DNA of 64,000 bases. It comes from Euonymus europaeus (Eukaryota; Streptophyta; Magnoliopsida; Celastrales; Celastraceae). The translations under genes and the position numbers were made by a program. The stretch lies in assembly GCA_963580455.1 (NCBI GenBank), contig OY756963.1, forward strand, positions 18,495,555-18,559,554, in the 5' to 3' direction. The notes beneath the pieces are model-generated. The model was not told the origin of the DNA, searched no databases, and saw nothing but the letters and a program-made list of their open reading frames with translations. Below, piece after piece: positions 47,240 through 57,870 of the stretch (within the stretch, counting starts at the first letter, position 1; every line of letters begins with the position of its first letter).

Positions 47240-47635
47240 GGGTGGGCGGGGCCTGCTGTAAATTTTTTACAGCAGGCCCAGCTGTGAGGGCCTTTTGGCC
47301 CATGAAAAATTTTTCTTTTATTTTTTAAAAATTATACGAATATTCTGATCGGGATTACGAATCCAACGGTATATTATTTGTGGGAAACAAAAATTAAATG
47401 GACAGTGAAAATTGAGATTGAGTGTTTCGAGTTTATATTTAACGGTTCAAAATTATTCTAACTTTTTTACTATCCATTTGATTTTTGTTTCCCACAAATA
47501 ATATACCGTTGGACTCGTAATCCCGATCAGAATACACGTATAATTTTTAAAAAATAAAAGAAAAAATTTTCATGGGCCAAAAGGCCCTCACAGCTGGGCC
47601 TGCTGTAAAAAATTTACAGCAGGCCCCGCCCACCC
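47240..47635. mobile_element. Long-palindrome Mutator-like MITE with 9-bp target duplication
   Basis: A 396-bp element whose two arms, about 47240-47400 and 47476-47635, are near-perfect inverted repeats of roughly 160 bp. The arms start GGGTGGGCGGGGCC and end GGCCCCGCCCACCC. AGGAGAAAG is duplicated exactly on both sides (47231-47239 and 47636-47644), which fits Mutator-type (MULE) transposition. Each arm holds a smaller hairpin of its own (GCCTGCTGTAAA...TTTACAGCAGGC). A transcript across it would fold into one long hairpin. There is no coding capacity. Confidence 0.92.
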
Positions 47636-47644
47636 AGGAGAAAG

Positions 47645-49726
47645 AGCCTCCAGGCTACCATACAACCCAATTGTATATCGGAAATTCCACTTCTTTTTCA
47701 CTTTTTAAAGCATATATGTGTTATATATATATCATTTTTTTTTTCAACGCCCCCCAATTCCTCAAATTAAATGAACCTCCATTAATGAAGCCTTAAGGTC
47801 ACCCGATAAGCGACAAAAATACTGGGACAATCGACCTTCTTGCAAGCTTTTTATTTTAAAATCTACTAAAACCAAATAATTTAATTCCGACATTGTTTTT
47901 TAATTAGTGACCTTGACACTCACTAAGATATATGCCTGCGTACATTTTATTTTCTATTCTGTTCTCATCTTCAAAGCTGTTATCAATACTAAACAATCGG
48001 TTTCTTGTGAAGATAAACATACAATCTTCGTTAATATTCTGCTTCCAGGAAGAAGAGGTTGGCTGCTGCACTGATTTCTTGATATTATCAAAGTTCATAG
48101 ATAGGCATAGGGCCAGGCCTCTCTTTTTCTATTGCAAGTTTTTTGTTTGGAAAATCATGTGATACGTTTTGTTTCTTGAGTGATCAATTTCACATCATTA
48201 AGCAATCCAAGCGAGAGCAAACCATCTTAAAAAGTTCTTTCTTCCTTTAAGTATAAAAAATCGGGCGGAAATGCGGCAATTCGTTTAGAATAAAAGCGTC
48301 TACAATTTTAATTTCACGGTTTAAGACATGTGTCACATCATATCACACCTATTTTTCATTTTTAAAACCTGTCTAATTTTTTCTTTACCGTTATATATAT
48401 ATATACGATCGTAGATTTTAGAAAATTGTGGATCCTCAAATGCAGAAATCGGACAATGTCTACTTGTCTAGGCTGCGAACCACGGCTTAACTGATCTGAG
48501 CAAAACCCATTGTAAGAAATGCAAGCTAATGGGCCCACTTTTATTTCAAAGGCTAATTAAAATAGGCCCAACCCAAGTTCTTGAATGGCCCACTGTAGAA
48601 ATTTTGAGTCGTTCCGATCCAGCCCATGATGAACTCTTAATATAGGTACCTGAAGGATACTAGAGACATGGGTTACGTATCAAGCCTTGCTCCAGATTGA
48701 CCCTCCAAGGGTTTTCTGATCCAAACTGAGCATGTTGTGTTGATGATAGGAGATCCACAGCTGGACATTGCGCCTATTTTTCTGTTTTAGGCAGTTGACT
48801 GCCCATAGAGGAGGTACATTCATTATATGAAATGTTCGACTCTTGGACATTGCATTATTCACTTGTATCGGGATATGGAATGGTAGTCTTGTTGTGGAAT
48901 GGCTGTAGCATATATAATGTAACGTTGCTTCTTACATTTTTAAATACATCATGGGAAAAGCTCCGTATTTTAAGCTCGTGCAATATTATGTTTGGAGACT
49001 CAAGGGGTTCCTTGATGCAGTGAATCGGCCCAACTTCCCTTCCCAGATAGTGAGACCTGGACATACTAACAAGCATCATATGATCGATGTTCGAGTTTTC
49101 AACACATTAGGCCACAATTTTACTTTCTACTTTTTTTAAACTCATGTGGTCAATATTTTTGCTAAAATCAGCCAGTGAACGTTCTTCTTGCATTGATGGT
49201 TAAAGATATTCTGGTCATATATGTTGGAATTGGAATGAGAGAAGAAAAAGAATGCACAAGCTTGATCTCCGTTTCTTTTCTTGATTTTTAAGTACAAAAT
49301 ATGTCTCTTTGGCATAGAATTTACGTTCACAACATAAAGCAGAAGTCATATGCATTTCACATACATGGTCATATTGTTTAACTTTTGAAACAAATCAACA
49401 CTTCTGCGCTTGCTTTCCTCATTCATAAGGAAATAAAAAGAAAGCTAAGACCTGAAGGAAACTAACAGAAATAACACACCCACAATCACTAATATGAACT
49501 TTACCTTCATATCCATCAGATTGTTAATGAATATGATCGTCACCCTCGAGCGTCGTATGCATCACATCAGACGTGATGGCAACTGCACCAGTACCCCGTG
49601 TCAACACTGATTGGCAACGCCTTTTATCATGTCCCATTTTTTTACAAATTCAGCATTTGCGCATATATTGTTTGGCTTGCTTGTTGTGACATGTTGCGGA
49701 CGCATTGCCATAACAAGATCCCTTTA
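47645..49726. other. Gene-free stretch
   Basis: No supported gene. 48480-48620 carries several GGGCCC/GGCCCA motifs, which in plants can be site-II-type promoter elements, but no coding region follows. Short open frames here lack domains. Confidence 0.45.
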
Positions 49727-49844
49727 AGAGAGTTGTATCTATTAGGGTACATTAAGGGTATTTTGGCAATCTTGTATCTAGGTTTCTTTCTATATTAGGT
49801 TGTAATAACCGATTAATTCAATAAGAAAATATAGAAAGTTTTCA
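49727..49844 (+). repeat. 5' LTR of the decayed copia element
   Basis: About 118 bp, adjoining the primer site TGGTATTAGAGAC. It is clearly diverged from the 3' LTR, so the insertion is old. Confidence 0.75.
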
Positions 49845-52464
49845 TGGTATTAGAGACGCTTCGCTCTTTGAGACCCTAGTCCTCAGCTTTTTTCTTTAGC
49901 CAACAGTGCAACAAGGGAAGTTGCGACCATGCATATGTGGCGACCATGCTCTACTTACCTGAGTTCGCAACTTTTGTCTGTGCTCTCTCTAGTTCAGCGA
50001 CCGTGCTTTGCTCTCCTTACCTAGGTTTGTGACTGCAAACACGTTCTTTCTGGTTCAAGTTTGTCGAGTTCTATAAGCTCTCTTTTTGTTTTTGGTTTAA
50101 GAGTTCACTGAATATTTTTCTGATAATGGTACCATTTATCAGCCTTTTCTATTTTAATACTCTAGCACAAAAATGGATGCACTGAATGCAAACACCATCA
50201 TGTTTTTGAAATTGCAAGGTCTCTTCTTTTATCCACTTCAGATTATGGTTCCTTCTGGGGTTAAGCTAGTCTTACTACTACTTTTCTACTTAATAGGATG
50301 CCCACTCTTCTTTTTCATGGTGAATCTCATCATGAGGCTCTCTCCTCTCAATCTTCTAACTATTCTCTATTTTGAGTATTTGGTTGTGCCTTGTTTGTTC
50401 TGCTTCCTATAAAGGATCGTATTAAACTAAGTGCTCATTCCAGTCTCTATGTTTTTCTAGGGTATAGTCTTACTCAAAAGGGGTATCGATGTTATGCTCC
50501 TCTATCTCATCGCTTGTATGTCTCACGACATATTGTCCTCCTAGAACGTCTTTCATACTATCTTTTTTCATCTCTGACTCCCTCCGTAACTAAAAAATAA
50601 TTAGTTCATATTGATCTTTTTCCAACAGATGTTGCTTCTGATGAATACATTTCTACTATCTCATTTACTACAACGCTATCTTCGACTTCCTCTATTGATT
50701 CTACCTCTATTTCTACTGAATGTTTGATTGTATATTCCTACAAGAAGCCATGGTTCAACACATGTTCGGTGACATTAGTCTTGCTTGATCTTTCTGTCAC
50801 TCTAGAATCTGATCAAGCTCCTATGTTTGATGTTACCATATCTGCTTTACCTCATAGGTACCTTCTTCGAGATTCGACGTCTTATCACAAAACTTAGTCT
50901 TTTCTCTACCTTTTTTTGTTTCTTATCGTACTGCCTTATTTGCTATTCATTCTTTCTCTGAGTCTCCGTCATACAAGGAAGCATATTAGGATCCAAATTG
51001 TGTTAGTGTAGTGGTTAATGAATTCTTTGCTCTTGAGAAGACTTCTATTTTAGAGTTGGTGCCTTCTCCTTCAGGGAAGAACATTATGAGTTGTAAATGT
51101 GTCTACAAAGTCAAGACTCATTTGGATGGATTCTGGATCGGCATAAGGCTTGCCTTGTACCTAAAGGCTTCTTTCAAGAATATGATATTGACTATGAGGA
51201 GACTTTTGCTTCTGTGACCAAAATGACTTCTTTTTGGACATTAATCTATGTTGCTATAGACAACATATGGTTGTTGTACCAAATGGATGTTAAGAATGTT
51301 TTTTCTAACGATTCTCTCTCGAAGGAAGTTTATATGTGGCCTTCTTCTAGTATGCCTTATCCTCTTGGCTATGTTTGTTGACTGCACAAGGCTCTCTATG
51401 ATCTTAAATAAGCTTCTCAAGCTTGGCATGATCGGTTTTGGGAAGCTGTCACTCAACTTGGATTTATCTGATACTAATGATTCCGCTCTATTTCTTCTTT
51501 ATATTGACACTGATATAGTGGCACTTCTTCTTTATGTTGATGATATGAATATCACTAGGTCTGATCCTATTACTATTTCTCGTGTGAAAATGCATCTTTC
51601 CAATACATTTGAGATGAATGATTAGGGTCACTTGAGTTATTTTCTTGGAATTGAAAATGCTTATTCTCCTAAAGGCTATTTCTGGTCTCGGGCCAAGTAT
51701 TCTAATGAAGTGATCCATCGTGCTCATCTAACTGATTCTAAAGTTACTACTACTCTAACGAAGCTCAACCTCAAACTCAATACTACTGATAGGACTCCTC
51801 TTGTAAACTTCACTTTTATCAAGAGCTTGTTGGATGTTTGATATATTTCACTGACACTTGTTCGGATTTAGCTTATGTAGTTCACAATGTGAGTCAACTT
51901 ATTGGGCTACTTTGGTCCATATTCTACACTATCTTCGTGGCACTATTTTCAGGGATTTTTAATATAATCTACTTTATTTCTTGAACATCGTAGTTATTCT
52001 AATGCTAATTAGGCTGACAATGTCATGGATTGCAAGTATACTTCTTATTTATGTTTGTTTCTTGGAGATTCTCTTATCTCTTATAAAAGCAAGAAACAAT
52101 CTGTTGTTGCTCGTTCTAATGCTAATGCAGATTATTGAGCCCTGGCTCATGCTAATGCATAAATTGTTTTTCCTCTTCAGTTGCTTTCTGATTTAGATGT
52201 TCCTCAGTCAGCTCCTACTCATCTCTATTGTGAGAATTGTAGTGCTATTCAGATTGCACACAATACAGTCTTTAAAGAATGAACTAACCATATTGAGATT
52301 GAATGTTATATGACTCGTAATATTCTTCAAGATGACACACTCACTCTACCTTTTGTTTTCTGGCCAATTTATTTAAAAAGACTCACACTTTTGATCACTT
52401 TCAGTTCATGCTTGACAAACTTTTGATGATTTCCATTCAATCATCTTCAGCTTGAGAGTGGCCG

Positions 52465-52582
52465 TGAGAGTTGTAAATATTAAGATACATTAAGGATATT
52501 TTGGGAATCTTGTATCTAGGTTCCTTTGTATATTAGGATGTAATATACGATTGATTCAATAAGAAAATACATTAAATTTTCA
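52465..52582 (+). repeat. 3' LTR of the decayed copia element
   Basis: Starts TGAGAGTTGTA after a purine-rich tract (CAGCTTGAGAGTGG) and ends AAATTTTCA. No exact target duplication was found. Confidence 0.75.
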
Positions 52583-54919
52583 CCCCCTATCGTTCGACCA
52601 TCTGATTCATCCACAACAGTAGGCTCAGCTAACCTTATTACCAATTCACGATACCTTCCATCAAAGCGATGGAAAAATAATCCAGGTCATGAACTATAAA
52701 AGAATTGCATATAAATCAAAGTACAATGTTTTAGCTCGAAGGAGAGAATACATACTTTTTGGCTAAATTTGTCATCTCATCTTTTACAGAGTTGAAAAAT
52801 TCAAGCGTTTGACTTGTAATTCGGAATGTCATATTTCTAATCGAAGCCAATGCCCCATACCTTACCATGCTACAAGCTCTAGAGGAATTGGATTGGGCCC
52901 ACCAGGTGGTGTCATATGTTTTCCCTGCCTAGCCCATCTCCTCAATATTAAACTTGGTGGAACTTACCTAATATCCATTTTTTATCATTAGATGTATCAG
53001 GTGACGACGGGGATAACCATTTGTTTCAAAGAACATGCATAGCACAAAAGTCTTGTGTTATGGTCGTTAATAGTAACCTTATGATTGTTAGTCTTATTTT
53101 GATACCTTGATATGATGTACACAAGGTCATGTCCAACTATTACTTCGCCTACTATCATGGGATAGGTCAATCTGAAATTTAACCTTTTGATTCATTGCTC
53201 GTGTGTATATTGAAGCAACATGTGAGTGCAACGGTGCCAAGGTCCTCTTGATATTGGATTACCGTGCAGTGTCTCGTGGTACGGTTCAGCCTCACCCTCC
53301 CTGTCTTTATTTCCGAGAAAAGTTGATAGGGCTTATCAAATGCCGCAAGGTACTTTATATCAAACTCCATAAGGATCAATGGAGTCTCTGGTTTCTGTAG
53401 TTTTTTTTCCAAGAGCTACAATACAGCAGTCAACGATCACCAAGAAAATTTCTAATAGCTTCCAAAACTATAAAATCAGTTCCTAATGATAACATTAGGT
53501 TCGGCTCTTATAGAAAGAAAAACAAACAAATAAAATGCACAACCTCATAGACATACCCTCAACACCAAAGGGTTGGTTGAGAATATTAGAGGCCGAAACA
53601 AACCAATTGCTTTGCCAATTAGTCATCAACGGATTTATAGTCTAAAGACAGAACAAAAATTGAGAATCGAAGCCCAAACTAACCAACAACAACAACCACA
53701 TATGTGTTAAATCCAACAAAGATAGCCAACCAACGAATAGACAAAAATCGAGAATTCCCTTTATCGCGAAAAGCCAGAAAATTGAACATGTCAAAAACCC
53801 TACAATCTTGAAAATTGCTTGAGAAAAACAAATGGGTTGATGAAGAGGCAACCTCATATCGTGTAAACCAAAACCTAGGCACCGCCACAATTGCAGTGAA
53901 TAGCCACACGACGAAAAACCCAGCCACCAAACATGACGAAAAATTGATCCCAAAGGAAGAGGGGATTGAAAGCTATCGTAAATTGGAAAAGTATAGCGAT
54001 AGTGGAGGAAGAACACCACAAGAGGCCACCAAGAAGAGAGAGGACGACCAATGAGGACAACACTGCAGAACAAGAGTTATAAGGAATGAGGCGCCTAAAC
54101 TTATTGAAAAAACACACACAAAAAACACTAGAAGAAATGAATACAAGAGAGACAAATCATTCTGAGCTCCTAATACACAACTGTGAGAGCTTAGTTCCTT
54201 TCTGGGCACCAACCTAACCCAAAATTGGATGGAAAAATTTTGAGAAGAAGAGAGAACAATGAAATATCTTCGAAAGTGTTGATACTTATCAACAGAGACA
54301 GTCCAATTTTGCAATGAATGAGGTGCGGAAAAACAAACAATTGTGTATTTTTAGAAGTAGATTTGGGGGAAGAGGGAAATGAGGAGCCTAAAAGTTTGGT
54401 TAAAAGGAAGGAAATATCAAAAAGGAAAAAGGGAATGGAGAAGAGGGAAGATAGAAGCATATTTGGGAGAAGAGGGAAGTGAGAAGAGAGAGAGAGAGAT
54501 AGAATTTAGGGAAGAGAACATAGAAGATGAGAACTGAGCAAAATACATAAAGACGAATTTTGATTTTCGTTAAAATGAGTTTCATAGGCTTAGGTCTTTG
54601 GATGACACGGATGGTCAGGATTATAAACATTTGATGGGATTTTATGCAAGTCTATTGCAACGCTTCCATGCCAATTTTAACATACATGGTAAATACAATG
54701 TTATGTCTAGTTTGATAATTTAAACACAAAATCATAGCAAATTTCAAATAAGTTCACTGCTAGAATTTATCTTAGTTTACACATCATACATTAAATAAGG
54801 GTAGATCCTCTCTTTTTTTTTGGGTGGATTTATGAAAACGCCAAGGATAGACGCAAATCAAGTGACTGGGGAAACTCTACAAAAGAAGAGGAGGCCTAAG
54901 CACAAAGTTTTGGAGCATT
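52583..54919. other. Gene-free region upstream of the PPR gene
   Basis: Several overlapping open frames occur on both strands between 53640 and 54630, but none shows a domain or consistent splice structure. The 3' part (54380-54500) is a GA-rich tract. The last few hundred bases contain the PPR promoter; no distinct TATA box stands out. Confidence 0.45.
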
Positions 54920-57085
54920 TTGATGACCCAATTGGCATGGACCCTCCAAACCTTTCGTAACCTTTTGAAAACATGCGTAGCAGAGAGGAACCTCTTAACT
55001 GGCAAATCCCTCCACACTCTCTACATCAAGTCTCTCATCCCCTCCTCAACATACTTCTCCAACCACTTCATCCTCCTCTACTCCAAATGCCGCCTATTAG
55101 ATGCTGCTCAGAATGTCTTTAACCAAACCGAGGACCCCAATGTCTTCTCTTTCAACGTCCTCATTGGAGCGTACGCGAAAGAGTCCTTTGTTCACATTGC
55201 CCGCCAGTTGTTTGATCAAATTCCCGACCCAGACCTTGTATCCTACAACACTCTCATTTCTTCTTATGCAGATTGCGGGGACACTCAGGCTGCATTTTCC
55301 TTATTTACGAAGATTAGAGATATGGGTCTTTATGTTGATGGCTTCACTCTTTCAGGGGTGATCACGGCTTGTTGCAAAAATATTTGTTTGATTCGCCAAT
55401 TTCACTCTTTGGCGGTTTCTGGTGGGTTTGACTCTTATGCATCCGTGAACAATGCACTTCTTACTTATTATGGGAAGAATGGGTTATTGACAGAGGCAAG
55501 TCGGGTGTTTCACGGTATGGGAGAGGTCAGAGATGAGGTGTCTTGGAATTCAATGATTGTCGCGTGTGGGCAGCATCGAAAGGGTTTGGAAGCATTGGAA
55601 CTATATCAGGAAATGGTTTATCGAGGTTTTAAAGTTGACATGTTTACTTTGGCCAGCGTTTTGACAGCATTTACTTGCATGGAGGATTTCTTGGGGGGGC
55701 TTCAATTTCATGCTAAGTTGATCAAATCTGGGTTTCACCAGAATCGTCATGTAGGGAGTGGTTTGATTGATTTATACTCCAAGTGCAGCAATGGGGTTCG
55801 TATGCTTGATTCTAGGAAAGTGTTTGAAGAGATTCTTGAGCCTGATAGAGTCCTTTGGAACACGATGATATCTGGATATTCACTAAACGATGAGTACTCT
55901 GAAGATGCTTTCAATTGCTTCCGACAAATGCAACATGATAATCACCGCCCTGATGACTGTAGCTTTGTGTGTGTGATTAGTGCATGCTCCAATTTGTCTC
56001 CTTCTAAGGGAAAACAGATTCATGCGCTGGCAATGAAATCTGAGATTCCTGCAAATAGAATTTCAGTTAACAATGCTCTTGTTGCTATGTATTCAAGGTG
56101 TGGAAATCTCCACGATGCTAGACAAGTATTCGATATGATGCCTGAGCAAAATGCTGTCTCTCTAAATTCGATGATATCAGGTTATGCACAACATGGGATT
56201 GGAAAGGAAGCACTATGTCTTTTTAGGCAGATGCTTGAGGCTGATATTGCCCCAACAAGCATAACCTTCATCTCTGTTCTTTCTGCATGTGCACACACTG
56301 GAAAAGTCGAGGTTGGTCAGAAGTATTTTGACATGATGAAAGAGAAGTTTGGATTAGAACCAGAAGCAGAACATTATTCTTGCATGATTGATCTTTTAGG
56401 ACGAGCTGGGAAGCTAAGTGAAGCTGAGAGGCTGATTCAGACAATGCCATTCAGTCCAGGAGCCATTACTTGGGCTGCCTTGCTTGGGGCTTGTAGAACA
56501 CATGGGAACATGGATCTAGCAGTAAAGGCAGCCAACCAATACTCTCTTCTGGAACCTTCAAGTGCTACACCTTATGTCATGCTCGCCAATATGTATTCTA
56601 GTGCTGGTAAATGGGACGACGTGGCAACAGTTAGAAAACTTATGAGAGATAGAGGTGTGAAGAAGAAACCAGGTTGTAGCTGGATTGAAGTGAAGAAAAG
56701 GGTGCATGTGTTTGTGGCTGAAGATTTTTCACACCCAATGATTAAGGAAATTCTCGAGTTCTTGGAGGATATGTCGAAGAAAATGAAACGAGCAGGGTAT
56801 GTGCCTGATGTGAGGTGGGCTTTGGTTAAAAATGATGAAGTAGGGCACAAGGAGAAAGAGCTCATGTTGGGGCTTCACAGTGAGAAGCTAGCTGTTGCAT
56901 TTGGCCTCCTTTCAACAAAAGATGGAGAGCCTATACTTGTAGTGAAAAACCTAAGGATCTGTGGGGATTGTCACAATGCTATCAAATTTATATCTGCTCT
57001 TTCTGGCAGAGAAATCACGGTCAGAGATACGCGCAGATTTCATAGATTCAAGGATGGGCAGTGCACTTGTGGGGATTATTGGTGA
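54920..57085 (+). CDS. PLS-class pentatricopeptide repeat protein with E and DYW domains (At3g49710 type)
   Basis: Intronless, 721 codons plus stop. PPR proteins of this class bind organelle RNA one base per repeat, and the DYW domain is a cytidine deaminase for C-to-U editing. The protein is tiled by PPR motifs from about residue 40 to 560 (for example [76 protein letters not shown]). The E/E+ region follows ([11 protein letters not shown]). The DYW deaminase shows the zinc ligands His653 and Glu655 ([10 protein letters not shown]) with Cys681 and Cys684 (CGDC), and ends CTCGDYW. Length and sequence agree closely with my recollection of Arabidopsis At3g49710. The N-terminus has weak targeting character ([16 protein letters not shown]). 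The target site is unknown. Its last 15 codons are duplicated downstream. Confidence 0.95.
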   Translation: MMTQLAWTLQTFRNLLKTCVAERNLLTGKSLHTLYIKSLIPSSTYFSNHFILLYSKCRLLDAAQNVFNQTEDPNVFSFNVLIGAYAKESFVHIARQLFDQIPDPDLVSYNTLISSYADCGDTQAAFSLFTKIRDMGLYVDGFTLSGVITACCKNICLIRQFHSLAVSGGFDSYASVNNALLTYYGKNGLLTEASRVFHGMGEVRDEVSWNSMIVACGQHRKGLEALELYQEMVYRGFKVDMFTLASVLTAFTCMEDFLGGLQFHAKLIKSGFHQNRHVGSGLIDLYSKCSNGVRMLDSRKVFEEILEPDRVLWNTMISGYSLNDEYSEDAFNCFRQMQHDNHRPDDCSFVCVISACSNLSPSKGKQIHALAMKSEIPANRISVNNALVAMYSRCGNLHDARQVFDMMPEQNAVSLNSMISGYAQHGIGKEALCLFRQMLEADIAPTSITFISVLSACAHTGKVEVGQKYFDMMKEKFGLEPEAEHYSCMIDLLGRAGKLSEAERLIQTMPFSPGAITWAALLGACRTHGNMDLAVKAANQYSLLEPSSATPYVMLANMYSSAGKWDDVATVRKLMRDRGVKKKPGCSWIEVKKRVHVFVAEDFSHPMIKEILEFLEDMSKKMKRAGYVPDVRWALVKNDEVGHKEKELMLGLHSEKLAVAFGLLSTKDGEPILVVKNLRICGDCHNAIKFISALSGREITVRDTRRFHRFKDGQCTCGDYW

Positions 57086-57384
57086 TGATGGTTATTCAAT
57101 GCCACCTTAATATAAGGCAGACTTGGTTATCAATTGAAAGAGTTTTGAATATGCACCTTTGTACAATAAAAAATGACAAGGTTATAAGATGGTATGTTGA
57201 AACTTGAAAGTTCATAGATTCAAGGATGGGCAGTGCACTTGTGCGGATTATTGGTGATGATGGTTATTCAATGCCACCTTAATATAAGGCAGACTTGGTT
57301 ATCAATTGAAAGAGTTTTGAATATGCACCTTTGTACAATAAAAAATGACAAGGTTATTAGATGGTATGTTGAAACTTGAAAGTT
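57041..57384 (+). repeat. 172-bp tandem duplication of the PPR gene's 3' end
   Basis: The unit 57041-57212, starting CATAGATTCAAGGATGGGCA, is repeated at 57213-57384. It contains the last 15 codons, the stop and about 125 bases of 3'UTR. I found two base differences between the copies. The second copy turns the CGDYW glycine codon GGG context into TGTGCGGAT, that is Gly to Ala. It lies after the real stop and is not translated. Confidence 0.95.
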
Positions 57385-57870
57385 CATCTGTTGCGTATGT
57401 ACACAAAAAAAGTTCCATCTGTTGAGTTCATGGATCTAAAGATCTTGCAAAAACTTTTCATTTTCATAGGAAGAGATTTTAATCCATGCAAACGTAAGCC
57501 GTGCAGATATGGGCAATGGCTCAATCGTCACTATGGTGCTTACAATGTTGATGCATGTGATACTTGAATAGTAAGATGCAGAAGGTGTGTTTTTGCAAAA
57601 TGGATATCTCCCATTTTGCAAAGCAGCCATTTTGACAGGGAAAAAGAGGGAAAATTTAGTATCAAAGTAGATTTCTAAATTTTACATTAAATAATTTAAT
57701 AACTAGTCTGTATAATATCAAGAAAAATACATAAGGCCATACCCACAACATCTCCTTCACCAAATTCAACTGCCCAGCAGAAAGTATGTTTTGTGTGAAA
57801 CCTGATCATCTTAGTTTTGATTGCACACAAACAACAAAAGTAAAAAATTTAAGTAACGGCTTTTCTAATA
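57385..57870. other. Spacer between PPR and CGR (convergent 3' ends)
   Basis: No gene seen. The short open frame 57376-57567 has no recognised domain. The two genes converge here, so this holds both polyadenylation regions. Confidence 0.5.

Larger units (their letters stand above)
49727..52582 (+). mobile_element. Decayed Ty1/copia retrotransposon with 118-bp LTRs
   Basis: LTRs are about 49727-49844 and 52465-52582, sharing TACATTAAGG, TTTTGG, AATCTTGTATCTAGGTT and GATT.ATTCAATAAGAAAATA, and ending TTTTCA. The left one is followed at once by TGGTATTAGAGAC, an altered initiator-Met tRNA primer site. Broken frames read: integrase C-terminal part (PIKDRIKLSAHSSLYVFLGY near 50405-50470), reverse transcriptase (YKVKTHLDG, DYEETFASVTKM, YQMDVKNVF, the catalytic LLLYVDDMNIT at about 51525-51560, LSYFLGIE) and RNase H (YKSKKQSVVARS near 52085, HLYCENCSAIQIA). 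Gag is essentially gone, and stops and frameshifts are frequent. Confidence 0.88.

Noticed and set aside
47572..47796. Plus-strand open frame MGQKALTAGPAV...
   Set aside because: It starts inside the right arm of the Mutator-like palindrome and has no homology-like features.
53642..54630. Cluster of overlapping minus-strand open frames of 76 to 143 codons
   Set aside because: They are hydrophobic because the opposite strand is purine-rich; frames overlap randomly and no membrane protein family is recognisable.
43680..54919. Expected ACC synthase gene between MYB and PPR
   Set aside because: No ACS-type motif or exon structure could be read in any frame; recorded as absent.
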